The translations under genes were made by a program, and so were the position numbers. The notes below the pieces were generated by a model. The model was not told the origin of the DNA, searched no databases, and worked only from the letters and a program-made list of their open reading frames with translations. A stretch of DNA of 64,000 bases from Pseudoalteromonas umbrosa (GTDB lineage: Bacteria; Pseudomonadota; Gammaproteobacteria; Enterobacterales; Alteromonadaceae), in assembly GCF_030125375.1 (NCBI RefSeq), contig NZ_JASJUU010000001.1:1037354-1101353 (forward strand), given 5' to 3'. Numbering within the stretch: position 1 is the first letter of the stretch; each line of letters starts with the position of its first letter. Below are positions 29,266-39,396 of this stretch, in pieces.

Positions 29266-31911
29266 TTAATTTGCTCCACCTTTCGGTACTAATACTTCTC
29301 GCGCGCCATTATGACCTGGCGCACTTACAACACCTGACATTTCCATCTGTTCAACCAAACGTGCTGCTCGGTTATATCCAACCCTTAATTTTCGTTGCAC
29401 ACTTGAAACCGATACCTTACCAGTTTCAATAACAAAGCCAACGGCTTCATCATAGAGCGGATCAGACTCATCGTCAGCACCTTCAGGCTGCTCGCCAGGT
29501 AATAAAATTTCTTCCGTTGCCTCACCACATAAAATATCTTCGATGTAGTTTGGCTTACCACGCGCTTTCCAATCATTCACAACGGCATGTACTTCATGGT
29601 CATCTACAAACGCACCATGAACACGGATCGGTACACTCGTGCCAGGTGGTAAGTAGAGCATATCACCCATACCTAATAAGTTCTCTGCACCTTGCTGATC
29701 TAGTATGGTGCGCGAGTCAATTTTACTTGAAACTTGGAACGCCATTCGCGTCGGTATATTTGCCTTAATCAGACCTGTGATAACATCAACTGACGGTCTT
29801 TGTGTTGCCAATACAAGGTGTATCCCGGCTGCACGTGCTTTTTGAGCGATACGGGCAATGAGCTCTTCAACTTTTTTACCAACGATCATCATCATGTCTG
29901 CAAATTCATCAATAACGACCACAATACTTGGCAGCTTATCTAACTCCTCTGGTCCATCAGCCATACCATCGGTATCTTTAAATAACGGATCTAAAATAGG
30001 ATGCCCAGCTTCTTTGGCAGCAGTGACTTTCTGGTTATAACCTTTTAAGTTTCTTACACCTAATGCAGACATTAACTTATAACGTCGTTCCATTTCACCA
30101 ACGCACCATCTAAGTGCGTTGGCTGCTTCTTTCATATCTGTCACAACTTCACACAACAAGTGTGGAATACCTTCATACACTGATAGCTCCAACATTTTAG
30201 GGTCTATCATGATCATACGAACGTCTTCAGGCGGTGACTTATACAGTAAGCTTAATATCATAACATTAACGCCAACTGACTTACCGGAACCAGTTGTACC
30301 AGCTACCAATAAATGTGGCATTTTTGCAAGGTCAGCTACAACTGGTTCGCCTGCGATGTCTTTACCTAAAACCATGGTTAATGGTGAAGGATTTTGCTCA
30401 AATTTAGGGGCGTTAATGACCTCTGAAAGCCTGACTATTTCTCGGTTTTTATTCGGTAATTCCAGTCCAACATAAGTTTTACCGGGGATCACTTCGACTA
30501 CACGTACACTTACAGCTGACAGTGAACGGGCCAAATCTTTTGCAAGGCCGGTAATTTTGGCCACTTTAATACCTGGTGCAAGGTCGAGCTCAAAACGCGT
30601 AACAACAGGACCTGGGTAAACACCCACCACTGCGGCTTGAATGTTAAAGTCCAATAATTTTGCTTCAACAAGACGTGACACAGAGTCTAGCTCTTCTTTA
30701 GTAATTGGGTTCTCCGCTTTATCAGGTCTATCAAGCAGGTCAAGAGATGGTAGTGGATCTTTAGGAGGCTGCGCTTCTAACAGTGCTTCAAACTGCTCTT
30801 TAGCAGAAGGAGGCGGCTGATAAGCTGGCTTTTGCTCAGAGCTTAGCGTTGGCTTGTTTATTGGTCTTGCTGGCGATACCACTTTAGTTACTGGCTCTTC
30901 TTTAACCGCTGCATCATCTAGCGCATTAAGGGCAGCAACCGTATCAAGTGACTCGTCATCAATAGCAGAGAAATTAATTTCTTGTTCAAGGATATGATCA
31001 AGTTCATCAAAGACATCTGCAGAAACCGCATCGTTAGACTCCTGCTTTTGCTCAAATACAGGCTCAACATTTTTAGGAGACACCTGCTCGTTGTTATCTT
31101 TACGGCCAACAACTGAAAACAGTTTATCTTTTAATTTTAGCGGTTTTTCAGCTTGTTCTTTATTAGGTTCTTTAGCCTCTTCTACAACTCCCTCAGGCTC
31201 TTTTTGAGCGCGCTCACTTTCATCAATATGTTCTCTATCTTCGATACTTACCTTTTGTTCTACTTCAAGTACTTGCTCAGTATCTGCTGCGATTACTTGT
31301 GCAGAGGTGGGCACAGGCTTAGGCGTCCTTGTGGTCGCTTTTTTAAATAAAAATTTAACAAACTGAACAACTTTTTCCCCTAAATAATCAACCGCTTCAA
31401 CCCAAGAAACGCCTGTTAGTAAAGTGACACCAGCAAAGAAAAAGCACAAAAGTAGAATAGAGGTTCCTGTAAAGTTGAACGCTGGCATCATCGCGCCGGC
31501 GACCACATCTCCCACTACCCCGCCTGAAGAAAAGGTGTATATATCATCAAAATTGATACTGCTTATGGCACTTGATGACGCAATTAAAAGCGTTGCACCA
31601 ATAATTCTTAAACCAAGCGTTGTGTAGTCAAGCTGCAGAATTTTGTGAGGCTTTTTGAATAACACATAACCAAACAGCTGCATCGCTGCTGGCACCCAAA
31701 AGGCAAGCCAACCAAAACTCAACAATAAAATGTCAGCAACCCAAGCGCCTGCAGCACCTGTGATATTATTGACTTGTACAAACTCACCCGTTTGTGTCCA
31801 CGCCGGATCGGCTGGATCAAATGAAACTAAGGCGCAAAGCGTAAAAATTGCAGCTGCTGTGCTAACAATAAGTCCCGTTTCTAGTAGGCGCTGAACACCA
31901 TTTAAGCGCAT
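29266..31911 (-). CDS. ftsK: DNA translocase FtsK
   Basis: 881 residues. Four N-terminal membrane helices (about 10-170) anchor it at the septum; a Glu/Lys-rich linker about 190-400 is much shorter than in E. coli FtsK (1329 residues). The RecA-like motor has Walker [15 protein letters not shown] and Walker [15 protein letters not shown]-terminal gamma winged helix ([20 protein letters not shown]) reads KOPS and activates XerCD at dif. ATG at 31911 replaces a TTG at 31920. First gene of the leftward ftsK-lolA-rarA-crcB-serS run, downstream of lrp. Confidence 0.97.
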   Translation of the reverse strand: MRLNGVQRLLETGLIVSTAAAIFTLCALVSFDPADPAWTQTGEFVQVNNITGAAGAWVADILLLSFGWLAFWVPAAMQLFGYVLFKKPHKILQLDYTTLGLRIIGATLLIASSSAISSINFDDIYTFSSGGVVGDVVAGAMMPAFNFTGTSILLLCFFFAGVTLLTGVSWVEAVDYLGEKVVQFVKFLFKKATTRTPKPVPTSAQVIAADTEQVLEVEQKVSIEDREHIDESERAQKEPEGVVEEAKEPNKEQAEKPLKLKDKLFSVVGRKDNNEQVSPKNVEPVFEQKQESNDAVSADVFDELDHILEQEINFSAIDDESLDTVAALNALDDAAVKEEPVTKVVSPARPINKPTLSSEQKPAYQPPPSAKEQFEALLEAQPPKDPLPSLDLLDRPDKAENPITKEELDSVSRLVEAKLLDFNIQAAVVGVYPGPVVTRFELDLAPGIKVAKITGLAKDLARSLSAVSVRVVEVIPGKTYVGLELPNKNREIVRLSEVINAPKFEQNPSPLTMVLGKDIAGEPVVADLAKMPHLLVAGTTGSGKSVGVNVMILSLLYKSPPEDVRMIMIDPKMLELSVYEGIPHLLCEVVTDMKEAANALRWCVGEMERRYKLMSALGVRNLKGYNQKVTAAKEAGHPILDPLFKDTDGMADGPEELDKLPSIVVVIDEFADMMMIVGKKVEELIARIAQKARAAGIHLVLATQRPSVDVITGLIKANIPTRMAFQVSSKIDSRTILDQQGAENLLGMGDMLYLPPGTSVPIRVHGAFVDDHEVHAVVNDWKARGKPNYIEDILCGEATEEILLPGEQPEGADDESDPLYDEAVGFVIETGKVSVSSVQRKLRVGYNRAARLVEQMEMSGVVSAPGHNGAREVLVPKGGAN

Positions 31912-31979
31912 TACATTCAACCTGTATTTATCTTTTGTTGTAAACTTCTATTATAGGTTACACCATATCAAGAAATTCT

Positions 31980-32459
31980 TTAAGGTGCACAAGGTTTTAT
32001 AATCTCCCCCTCCTCCCCTTTTACCTCTTCCATAACAACATAAGTACGACTTTCATTAATATTTGGCAATTTAAGCAGGATTTCCCCCAACACTCCTCGA
32101 TACTCTGACATGTCCGTTACACGGGTTTTTAGCAAAAAGTCGAAATTCCCAGATACTAGGTGACATTCAATGATTTCATCATGTTGTTTCACCGCCTCAT
32201 TGAAACGTTCAAAAACATCTGGCGAGTTTTTATTTATGGTCACTTCAACGAATACCAGCAGTCCTTGCCCAAGTTTAACCGGGTCGACTACCGCTTTATA
32301 ACCTTTTATAAACCCTTCTCGCTCTAGTTTTTTTACCCTTTCCAGACAAGGTGTTGCACTTAATCCAATTCGTTTGGCTAATTCAACATTAGAAATTCTT
32401 CCGTCTTTTTGTAATTCGACTAAAATTTTTCTATCAGTTCTATCTAGCTGAGTATGCAT
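31980..32459 (-). CDS. lrp: Leucine-responsive regulatory protein family regulator (Lrp)
   Basis: 159 residues (E. coli Lrp 164). N-terminal AsnC-type HTH (LDRTDRKILVELQKDGRISN, RIGLSATPCLERVKKLE) and C-terminal RAM ligand-binding/oligomerisation domain (LVSGNFDFLLKTRV). It stands upstream of ftsK as in E. coli and is divergent from ald, which Lrp-type regulators often control in response to alanine or leucine. It may be the global Lrp rather than an ald-specific regulator; similarity and position favour true Lrp. Confidence 0.95.
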   Translation of the reverse strand: MHTQLDRTDRKILVELQKDGRISNVELAKRIGLSATPCLERVKKLEREGFIKGYKAVVDPVKLGQGLLVFVEVTINKNSPDVFERFNEAVKQHDEIIECHLVSGNFDFLLKTRVTDMSEYRGVLGEILLKLPNINESRTYVVMEEVKGEEGEIIKPCAP

Positions 32460-32488
32460 GAAAAGTGTTTTATCCTATTTTTATAAAA

Positions 32489-32556
32489 TTTAAAGTCAAT
32501 TCATCTTTAAATTACCACAAAAAAGGTAGGACACACTAGCTTTGCATAATTATAAT
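32489..32556 (+). promoter_or_regulatory. ald promoter with upstream inverted repeat in the lrp-ald divergent region
   Basis: A clear promoter for ald: AGGACA (32528-32533), 17-bp spacer, TATAAT (32551-32556). Upstream, TTTAAAG/CTTTAAA (32489-32495 and 32505-32511) form an inverted repeat, a candidate Lrp site placed to control both genes. Lrp sites are degenerate, so the operator assignment is tentative. Confidence 0.6.
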
Positions 32557-32596
32557 AGTCGAAAATGTTATCCGTTCTTATTTGAGGCGATTTATT

Positions 32597-33718
32597 ATGA
32601 TTATTGGTGTACCTAAAGAAATTAAAAACCACGAGTACCGTGTTGGTATGGTTCCAGCAAGTGTTCGTGAGCTAATTAACCACGGCCACCAGGTTATTGT
32701 TGAAACAAATGCAGGTATCGGCATTGGTTTCACTGACGAAGATTATATCCAAGCGGGTGCTGAAATTTTACCTACAGCTGCGGACGTTTTCGCTAAAGCT
32801 GAAATGATTGTGAAGGTAAAAGAGCCACAAGCTGTTGAGCGTGCAATGTTACGCGAAGATCAGATCCTGTTCACTTACCTTCACCTAGCACCAGATCTTC
32901 CGCAAACTGAAGATCTAATCAAGAGCGGCGCAATCTGTATTGCATACGAAACTGTAACTGACTCACGTGGTGGTCTTCCACTTCTAGCGCCAATGTCAGA
33001 AGTAGCTGGCCGTATGTCTATTCAAGCAGGTGCTCAGGCGCTTGAAAAGTCAAACCTAGGCCGCGGTATGTTACTTGGTGGCGTACCTGGTGTTGAGCCA
33101 GCTAAAGTTGTTGTTATCGGTGGCGGTATGGTTGGTCGTAACGCAGCTCAAATGGCTGTTGGTATGGGTGCTGACGTTACTATCCTTGACCGTAACATCG
33201 ACGTATTACGTAGCCTTAACGCTCAGTTCGGTAGCCAAGCAAAAGTTATCTACTCAACAGTTGATGCACTAGAGAAGCACGTTGTTGAAGCAGACCTTGT
33301 TATCGGTGGTGTACTAATCCCAGGTGCAGCTGCTCCTAAGCTAGTAACTGAAGCACACATCAAAGCGATGAAGCCTGGCGCTGCTATCGTTGACGTTGCA
33401 ATCGACCAAGGTGGTTGTATCGCTACTTCTAAAGCGACTACACACGCAGAACCAACTTATATCGTTGACGACGTTGTTCACTACTGTGTTGCTAACATGC
33501 CAGGTGCGGTTCCTCGTACTTCTACGTTTGCACTTAACAACGCAACTCTGCCGTATATCATCAAGCTTGCGAACCTAGGCTACAAAGAAGCGCTTCTTTC
33601 TGATGAGCACTTCTTAAACGGTCTTAACGTTCTTAAAGGCCAAGTAACTTGTAAAGAAGTTGCTGAAGGTTTCAATATGGAATTTGTTGAGCCACGTTCA
33701 GCTGTTGAAAACGCATAA
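32597..33718 (+). CDS. ald: Alanine dehydrogenase
   Basis: 373 residues, family length. It interconverts L-alanine and pyruvate plus ammonia with NAD in the cytoplasm. Seen: MIIGVPKEIKNHEYRVGM (substrate site Arg), EMIVKVKEP (catalytic Lys), FTYLHLAPD (catalytic His), and the Rossmann signature VVVIGGGMVGRNAA. ATG at 32597 matches family starts; TTG at 32582 is spurious. Codon usage looks highly biased and expressed. Divergent from lrp, monocistronic, with a strong terminator. Confidence 0.98.
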   Translation: MIIGVPKEIKNHEYRVGMVPASVRELINHGHQVIVETNAGIGIGFTDEDYIQAGAEILPTAADVFAKAEMIVKVKEPQAVERAMLREDQILFTYLHLAPDLPQTEDLIKSGAICIAYETVTDSRGGLPLLAPMSEVAGRMSIQAGAQALEKSNLGRGMLLGGVPGVEPAKVVVIGGGMVGRNAAQMAVGMGADVTILDRNIDVLRSLNAQFGSQAKVIYSTVDALEKHVVEADLVIGGVLIPGAAAPKLVTEAHIKAMKPGAAIVDVAIDQGGCIATSKATTHAEPTYIVDDVVHYCVANMPGAVPRTSTFALNNATLPYIIKLANLGYKEALLSDEHFLNGLNVLKGQVTCKEVAEGFNMEFVEPRSAVENA

Positions 33719-33740
33719 TCGCAAACAGCATTGAATATTT

Positions 33741-33768
33741 AAAAGGCCTGCTTTTCGCGGGCCTTTTT
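33741..33768 (+). terminator. Intrinsic terminator after ald
   Basis: AAAAGGCCTGC and GCGGGCCTTTT form a G+C-rich stem with one non-Watson-Crick position, followed by a T run. Confidence 0.9.
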
Positions 33769-33871
33769 GATTTTAAATCAATTGTTCCCTCCCATACCCT
33801 TTCTATTTTTCTCGTTTTTACAATTCTTGGCTATTCTTATCAATGTAAGATAATGCAGTGAGCGAGAAGTT

Positions 33872-34714
33872 ATGGCCATATCTTTAACCCAACAAGAAAA
33901 ACAGATCCTCAGGTCTATATCCATCCCACCAAGACCCGAAGCACTTGTTCAATTTTCACAAGAAACAAAATCCCCTGAACCAAACATCAATAAAATCACT
34001 CAAATTTTACAAAGTGACGTTGCCATCAGCGCCGCAATACTCCAAGTCGTCAACTCAGCAGCCTTTCGCCGTAGTAAAGAAATTGAATCTCTTGAACAAG
34101 CCATCATGATCCTTGGTCTGAAGCGTTTAATACCGCTTGTTAAAGCGGTTGCTGTTAAAGCGACTGTTGAAACGCCACCAGCTTTAGAAAACTTTTGGCA
34201 AGACCAAAGCGATATTGCGCAGCTTTGCTCAACGCTCTGCTTGAAGTTAAACAAACCCGGTTTATCGAACCATGCTTACATGCTTGGGTTATTCCATACC
34301 GTTGGGATCCCTTTATTGTGTGTACATTTTGATGATTACATCGAGGTGATAGACGTTGCGAAAACCCATGGTTGGAGCAAAGCAACTGAGTTTGAATTTG
34401 GTAAATACAATACTAGCCACGCCACCATAGGCGCACTACTTGCGCAGCAATGGAAGTTGCCAAAACCTATGATCAACGTCATCTATTACCAACATGATGC
34501 CAATGGCATATTCCGCTCTGGCGAGCTAGACGGTATTGCTTTGGAACTTCTTTCGGTTTTAAAGCTTGCTCGTCACGGTAATTTTCTATTCAAAAATACC
34601 GCCACCATCGAGCACGATCATGAATGGCAGGCGATTAGTGATGAAGTATTAGATTTTGTGAATATGTCTGAAGAAGAACTGGATGAGTTATATAGTACTT
34701 TGGAGTCAACATAA
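33872..34714 (+). CDS. HDOD-domain signalling protein
   Basis: 280 residues, an HDOD domain from about 15 to 215 (ISIPPRPEALVQF at the start, AAILQVVNSAAFRRSKEIES, then GLKRLIPLVKAVA). HDOD proteins are catalytically inactive HD relatives that act in signalling, motility or stress through protein contacts. The catalytic HD doublet is not evident, as is normal. Stand-alone gene upstream of a chemoreceptor, with no other domain attached. Confidence 0.88.
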   Translation: MAISLTQQEKQILRSISIPPRPEALVQFSQETKSPEPNINKITQILQSDVAISAAILQVVNSAAFRRSKEIESLEQAIMILGLKRLIPLVKAVAVKATVETPPALENFWQDQSDIAQLCSTLCLKLNKPGLSNHAYMLGLFHTVGIPLLCVHFDDYIEVIDVAKTHGWSKATEFEFGKYNTSHATIGALLAQQWKLPKPMINVIYYQHDANGIFRSGELDGIALELLSVLKLARHGNFLFKNTATIEHDHEWQAISDEVLDFVNMSEEELDELYSTLEST

Positions 34715-34836
34715 CGTACTTTACTTTGAAGTTTTGATGCTAAATTGTAAATAAAACCATTAAACTACCGTAAATCATTGCAACTATTCGCTTATGATTT
34801 ACCTTTAATAATAAGCTCACATCTGGGAGACGTTCA

Positions 34837-36705
34837 GTGAAGTTTAAATATAAAGTAGTCGCCGTTTCTGCGAGTGTTTTAGTGCTTGCCTTATTCTTAC
34901 TGTCGGTCAAGCAATACTTCCTGCTTAAAGAAAACTTAGAAGAACAAGTCACTCACAGTATGGAAGAAGTGATCCAAGGGATCAGTAATACTGTCACTGC
35001 TCAAATGCAGGGCGCTATGAACCTTGCAGCGCTTACTACTGGGCTAGTCGCTCAGGTCGATGGCCTTGAAAAGGCACGGCCTATGATTTCTCAGCCCAAG
35101 CTAACCTCTGAGTTTTTACTCATCGGCTACGGTGAAGAAAGTTCAGGTAAATATGTGGCAAGCGACCCAAACTGGAACCCTGGTTCGACATGGGACCCAA
35201 GAGTTCGCCCTTGGTATAAAGATGCAAAGGCGGCAAAGAATTTAGTCGTGACAGATCCTTATGCGGATGCCGTCAGTGGTGAGATTGTTGTATCCATTGG
35301 TGCACCAGTATTTAAAGGTAGTCAATTTCACGGCGCCATCTTTTATGATGTCAGCCTTGCGAAACTGGGCAACATGATTAATTCATTTAACTTATTTGAT
35401 GCTGGTTTTTCATTTATGGTGAGCTCTAACGGCAGCACCATTTCTCATCCAGATGTATCGCTAAATGGCCAACCTGCACGTAACTTCTTAGGTAACACAG
35501 TTGTCAGGGAATCATCACAGGAAATTGAAATTGACGGGGTCACCTACCTTGTTATGTTTAAAGCAGTTGAAGGATATGATTGGTATGTCGGTGTTGCCCT
35601 TGAGAAAGAAAAAGTGTTTTCTGCTATGGAAACGCTCACCTACAACGCAACAGTCGTCTCTATCATCGCAGTTATCGCAAGCTTCTTAGCCTTATCTTAT
35701 GTCATTAATATCTTATTAAAACCACTTGAAGCGATTAACGCTGCGATGTCTAATATTGCCAGAGGGAACGCAGACCTTACAGTTCGGTTGCAAGCTTCGA
35801 GTGAACCTGAGTTTTCTGACTTAGCAGAAAACTTCAACTTATTTACCTCTCGACTGCAAAACATCATTGCCGAAATTCAAACTTTAGGACACGAAGTACT
35901 CGATGATGCCAAGCAAACATCTGCCGGTGCTAACCACGCAACACAAGCCATCCAAAGACAGCTGGAAGCACTGAATGAGTTAGTCAACTCGACTGCCAAT
36001 ATGTCCAATACAGAGCAACAGGTTGCAAGTACAGCACAGCTTGCTGCTGACGCAATTAAGACTACAGACGGTTTGGCAAAAGATGGTGAGAGCATAGTCG
36101 TGCAATCAACTAGCTCCATCAGTGAGCTTTCATCACAAATTGAACGCGCTGTAGAAGTCGTTAATGAACTAGAAGTATCTTCGTCTGGAATTGAGCAGAT
36201 CCTTTCTGTCATTAATGGTATTGCAGAGCAAACAAACCTACTTGCTCTTAACGCGGCAATCGAGGCTGCCAGAGCCGGAGAGTCTGGCAGAGGCTTTGCA
36301 GTGGTGGCAGATGAAGTGAGAACCTTAGCCCAGCGCACACAAGAGGCCACCACAGAAATTAAATCGATGATCGACCAACTTCAATCTGGGGCTGAAAATG
36401 CTGTAGGGGTTATGAAGCAAAGCCAAACTATTGTTGAAAAGACCGTTGTCAAAGCGGAAGAAACAAAAGATGCCCTCCACGCCATTCGAGAGTCAATTAA
36501 CAATATTGTTGAGCTAAATGTAAATATTGCCAGCATGTTGGAAGAGCAAAAAACAGTGGTAGAAGCAGTCGATCACAATGCATCTGAGATACGAAACCTG
36601 TCAAATACCGTTGTCGATGAAGCGAAAGTGGTGGATCACACCATGAAGTCTCAAGTTGATAAAATCGCAAAACAAGAGGACATGTTGGAGCAATTTAAAG
36701 TATAA
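34837..36705 (+). CDS. Methyl-accepting chemotaxis protein with dCache sensor
   Basis: 622 residues starting at GTG (GGAG seven bases upstream). TM1 about 5-27, periplasmic dCache_1 sensor about 35-265 with the usual [11 protein letters not shown] and [18 protein letters not shown] segments, TM2 about 270-293, HAMP about 294-347, and a cytoplasmic signalling domain whose hairpin tip reads [20 protein letters not shown]. The WYKDA/DPY pattern is that of amino-acid and related small-molecule receptors, but the ligand cannot be named. No CheR-binding pentapeptide is seen at the C-terminus. An imperfect inverted repeat (36731-36767) lies between it and the next gene. Confidence 0.95.
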   Translation: MKFKYKVVAVSASVLVLALFLLSVKQYFLLKENLEEQVTHSMEEVIQGISNTVTAQMQGAMNLAALTTGLVAQVDGLEKARPMISQPKLTSEFLLIGYGEESSGKYVASDPNWNPGSTWDPRVRPWYKDAKAAKNLVVTDPYADAVSGEIVVSIGAPVFKGSQFHGAIFYDVSLAKLGNMINSFNLFDAGFSFMVSSNGSTISHPDVSLNGQPARNFLGNTVVRESSQEIEIDGVTYLVMFKAVEGYDWYVGVALEKEKVFSAMETLTYNATVVSIIAVIASFLALSYVINILLKPLEAINAAMSNIARGNADLTVRLQASSEPEFSDLAENFNLFTSRLQNIIAEIQTLGHEVLDDAKQTSAGANHATQAIQRQLEALNELVNSTANMSNTEQQVASTAQLAADAIKTTDGLAKDGESIVVQSTSSISELSSQIERAVEVVNELEVSSSGIEQILSVINGIAEQTNLLALNAAIEAARAGESGRGFAVVADEVRTLAQRTQEATTEIKSMIDQLQSGAENAVGVMKQSQTIVEKTVVKAEETKDALHAIRESINNIVELNVNIASMLEEQKTVVEAVDHNASEIRNLSNTVVDEAKVVDHTMKSQVDKIAKQEDMLEQFKV

Positions 36706-36790
36706 ATTAGTTAACATCTTGATTTAAATGGCTAGAGTGGCGAAAATAAAGGTATAGCTACTCTAGCAACATTAATATCGGCATACATAA

Positions 36791-37387
36791 ATGCAAACGA
36801 ACTTAAAAGAAAACTTTGACCAATATTTTCAGATAGACGAAGCAAATCAAATCAACTTATTCCCTGTTGATGAAAACATGGTGCCTAGAAGCCAAGCTCA
36901 GCTTGAAGCCGCAATACCTCCCTTATTCAGGCTGGCTAATGAAATTAATGAGCTAGATTTGAATGCGCTAAGACCTTTGAGAAACCTAGGTGATGTTGCT
37001 TCAGACTTGGCCGCTTACCTTCAAGCTCAATCGCGAAAAATTGACCTCATCATGAGCCACATTCTTGCCAATGAACAACCAGAAGATGAAACCAGCTATT
37101 GCGACAGTTATGGCGGTGGTGGGATCAAGTTCACGACAAATGAGCAATTTCAAATCGGGCAGAACTTTAGAACCAAAGTGTTTTTGCAATATGAAGCCAG
37201 TGCCATTTTTTGCTATAGCCAAGTGATTGAGATTTCAAAACAAGATGATGATGCCCTTCAATATACCCTAGCTTTCACTCAAATTAGAGATACAGACCAA
37301 GAGCTATTAGTTCGAGCCAGCTTACATGCACAAACAAGGCAATTAAAAAAACGACAATCAGACACCGAAAGTGATCAAAATAGCTGA
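36791..37387 (+). CDS. PilZ-like hypothetical protein
   Basis: 198 residues, cytoplasmic. An N-terminal helical segment about 10-90 (LEAAIPPLFRLANEINELDL) is followed by a beta-rich part with YGGGGIKFTTNEQFQIGQNF, the arrangement seen in PilZ c-di-GMP receptor domains. The canonical RxxxR motif before it is not visible, so c-di-GMP binding is uncertain. It ends in a basic, glutamine-rich tail. Lies between a chemoreceptor and aguA; could be a motility or c-di-GMP effector (inference). Confidence 0.6.
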   Translation: MQTNLKENFDQYFQIDEANQINLFPVDENMVPRSQAQLEAAIPPLFRLANEINELDLNALRPLRNLGDVASDLAAYLQAQSRKIDLIMSHILANEQPEDETSYCDSYGGGGIKFTTNEQFQIGQNFRTKVFLQYEASAIFCYSQVIEISKQDDDALQYTLAFTQIRDTDQELLVRASLHAQTRQLKKRQSDTESDQNS

Positions 37388-37443
37388 CACAGCGCCGTGC
37401 AGTGATACACTTAGCCCCTAGCAATTAAAAATCTATTATCGTC

Positions 37444-38496
37444 ATGAGTTTTACGTTATTACCTGAATGGTCACCGCAAGATGCGGTGATGGTCACATGG
37501 CCACACAAAAATACTGACTGGGCTGATATTCTTGAGCAAGTTGAGCCTGTTTATATCGCCTTATGTCAGCAAATATCACAAGTTCAAAAAGTGGTTATCG
37601 TTGCCCACGACGAAGCGCTTAAAAACCATATTACCACCCTACTGATTAATGCCAGCGTAGATATGCAACGAATCGTATTTGTTGATGCGCCTTGCAACGA
37701 TACTTGGGCACGTGATCATGGCCCGCTGACTACAGCCAATACAAGCGGTGAACTCAGTATAAAAGACTTCATCTTTAACGGCTGGGGAAACAAATACCAA
37801 AGCGATTTAGATACCAAGATCAATGCCGCTATGTGTCAGCAAATTGCAGACGAACATAACCAAGTTCAACAAGTCAACTTGGTGTTAGAAGGTGGCGGTG
37901 TCGAGATTAACGAGCACAAAGTTTTGTTAACCACATCAGAGTGCTTACTGAATCCAAATCGCAACCCTCACCTGAACAAGCAGCAAGTTGAAGCTGAGCT
38001 CACTAAAGAGCTAGGCGCAACTTCATTTTTGTGGGTTGACCATGGCTATCTTGCTGGTGACGACACGGACAGCCACATTGATACGCTAGTCAGATTTGCA
38101 CCGAATAATACCCTTGTTTATGTGCAATGTGACGATGAACAAGACGAACATTATCAGGCACTCAATGCGATGGAGTCTCAACTTAAAGAGTTTGTCACTC
38201 CTTCAGGTGAACCATATAACTTAGTACCTTTACCTTGGCCAAGTGCTAAATACAATGATGAGAATGAGCGTTTACCTGCAACCTATGCGAATTATCTGAT
38301 CATTAACGATACTGTGTTGCTCCCTATTTATGGAGATGAAAAAGACGCACTTGCATTGACTCAATTGCAAAAGGCACATCCTGAAAGAACCATTATTGGC
38401 ATTGACTGCCTGCCAATTATTCATCAATTTGGCAGTTTGCACTGTATCACAATGCAACTACCTCAAGGCTTTTTAAGTAGGAACCCAAATGAGTAA
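37444..38496 (+). CDS. aguA: Agmatine deiminase
   Basis: 350 residues of the guanidino-modifying (porphyromonas-type peptidyl-arginine deiminase) fold. It converts agmatine to N-carbamoylputrescine and ammonia. Seen: substrate region TWPHKNTDW, DTWARDHGPL, LVLEGGGVEIN, and the catalytic Cys in GSLHCITMQLPQG. It overlaps the downstream aguB by 8 bp, and the pair makes putrescine from arginine-derived agmatine. Confidence 0.96.
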   Translation: MSFTLLPEWSPQDAVMVTWPHKNTDWADILEQVEPVYIALCQQISQVQKVVIVAHDEALKNHITTLLINASVDMQRIVFVDAPCNDTWARDHGPLTTANTSGELSIKDFIFNGWGNKYQSDLDTKINAAMCQQIADEHNQVQQVNLVLEGGGVEINEHKVLLTTSECLLNPNRNPHLNKQQVEAELTKELGATSFLWVDHGYLAGDDTDSHIDTLVRFAPNNTLVYVQCDDEQDEHYQALNAMESQLKEFVTPSGEPYNLVPLPWPSAKYNDENERLPATYANYLIINDTVLLPIYGDEKDALALTQLQKAHPERTIIGIDCLPIIHQFGSLHCITMQLPQGFLSRNPNE

Positions 38497-39379
38497 CAAT
38501 AATTTGAAAGTCGCGTTAATCCAACACGCTAATAGCGACAACCTAGAAAGTAACTTCGAAAAGTCCATTTCAGGCATTAAAAATGCGGCAGCACAAGGTG
38601 CAAAATTAGTTGTATTACAAGAGCTTCACCGTAGCCTATATTTCTGTCAGACTGAAGACACGGATTTATTCGACTTAGCTGAAACCATACCGGGCCCAAG
38701 TACGGATGCATTTTGTTCGCTTGCGAAAGAACTCAACGTTGTTATTGTCGCCTCGCTTTTTGAAAAACGAGCAACGGGCTTATATCACAATACCGCAGTC
38801 GTAATTGAGTCGGATGGCACCATTGCAGGAAAGTATCGTAAGATGCATATTCCTGACGACCCTGGCTTCTATGAAAAGTTTTACTTTACCCCGGGTGATT
38901 TAGGCTTTGAACCAATCCAAACATCAGTGGGCAAATTAGGCGTGTTAGTTTGTTGGGATCAATGGTTCCCTGAAGGCGCGAGATTAATGGCCATGGCGGG
39001 TGCTGAGTTGCTTATCTACCCAACTGCCATTGGCTGGGACCCGCGTGATGATAAAGATGAGCAAATTCGTCAACGTGATGCATGGATGATTGCACAGCGC
39101 GCACATGCTGTTTCTAATGGTGTACCTGTTATTAGTGTTAACCGAGTTGGTCACGAATCTGATCCAAGTGCGCAAAGCGAAGGTATCTTGTTCTGGGGCA
39201 ATTCTTTTGTCGCCGGTCCTCAGGGTGAACTGCTTGTTCATGGTACTGAAGATCAAGAAGAAGTGCTTGTCGTCGATATTGATCAAGACCGCAGTGAGTC
39301 GGTTCGTCGTATTTGGCCGTATTTACGCGATAGACGTATAGATCATTATCAAGACCTATGTAAAATATACAGAGATTAA
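38489..39379 (+). CDS. aguB: N-carbamoylputrescine amidase
   Basis: 296 residues of the nitrilase superfamily. It hydrolyses N-carbamoylputrescine to putrescine, CO2 and ammonia. The Glu-Lys-Cys triad is visible: Glu in VLQELHRSLYF, Lys in YRKMHIPDDPGFYEK, Cys in GVLVCWDQWFPEGAR. Translationally coupled to aguA by an 8-bp overlap and followed by mfd after 17 bp. Confidence 0.96.
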   Translation: MSNNNLKVALIQHANSDNLESNFEKSISGIKNAAAQGAKLVVLQELHRSLYFCQTEDTDLFDLAETIPGPSTDAFCSLAKELNVVIVASLFEKRATGLYHNTAVVIESDGTIAGKYRKMHIPDDPGFYEKFYFTPGDLGFEPIQTSVGKLGVLVCWDQWFPEGARLMAMAGAELLIYPTAIGWDPRDDKDEQIRQRDAWMIAQRAHAVSNGVPVISVNRVGHESDPSAQSEGILFWGNSFVAGPQGELLVHGTEDQEEVLVVDIDQDRSESVRRIWPYLRDRRIDHYQDLCKIYRD

Positions 39380-39396
39380 GTAGTTAGGAGTTAAGA

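Noticed and set aside
31153..31350. Plus-strand hydrophobic frame inside ftsK
   Set aside because: It is a shadow of the charged linker of FtsK on the opposite strand.
29266..31911. Truncated FtsK
   Set aside because: It is shorter than the E. coli protein only in the variable linker; membrane, motor and gamma domains are complete.
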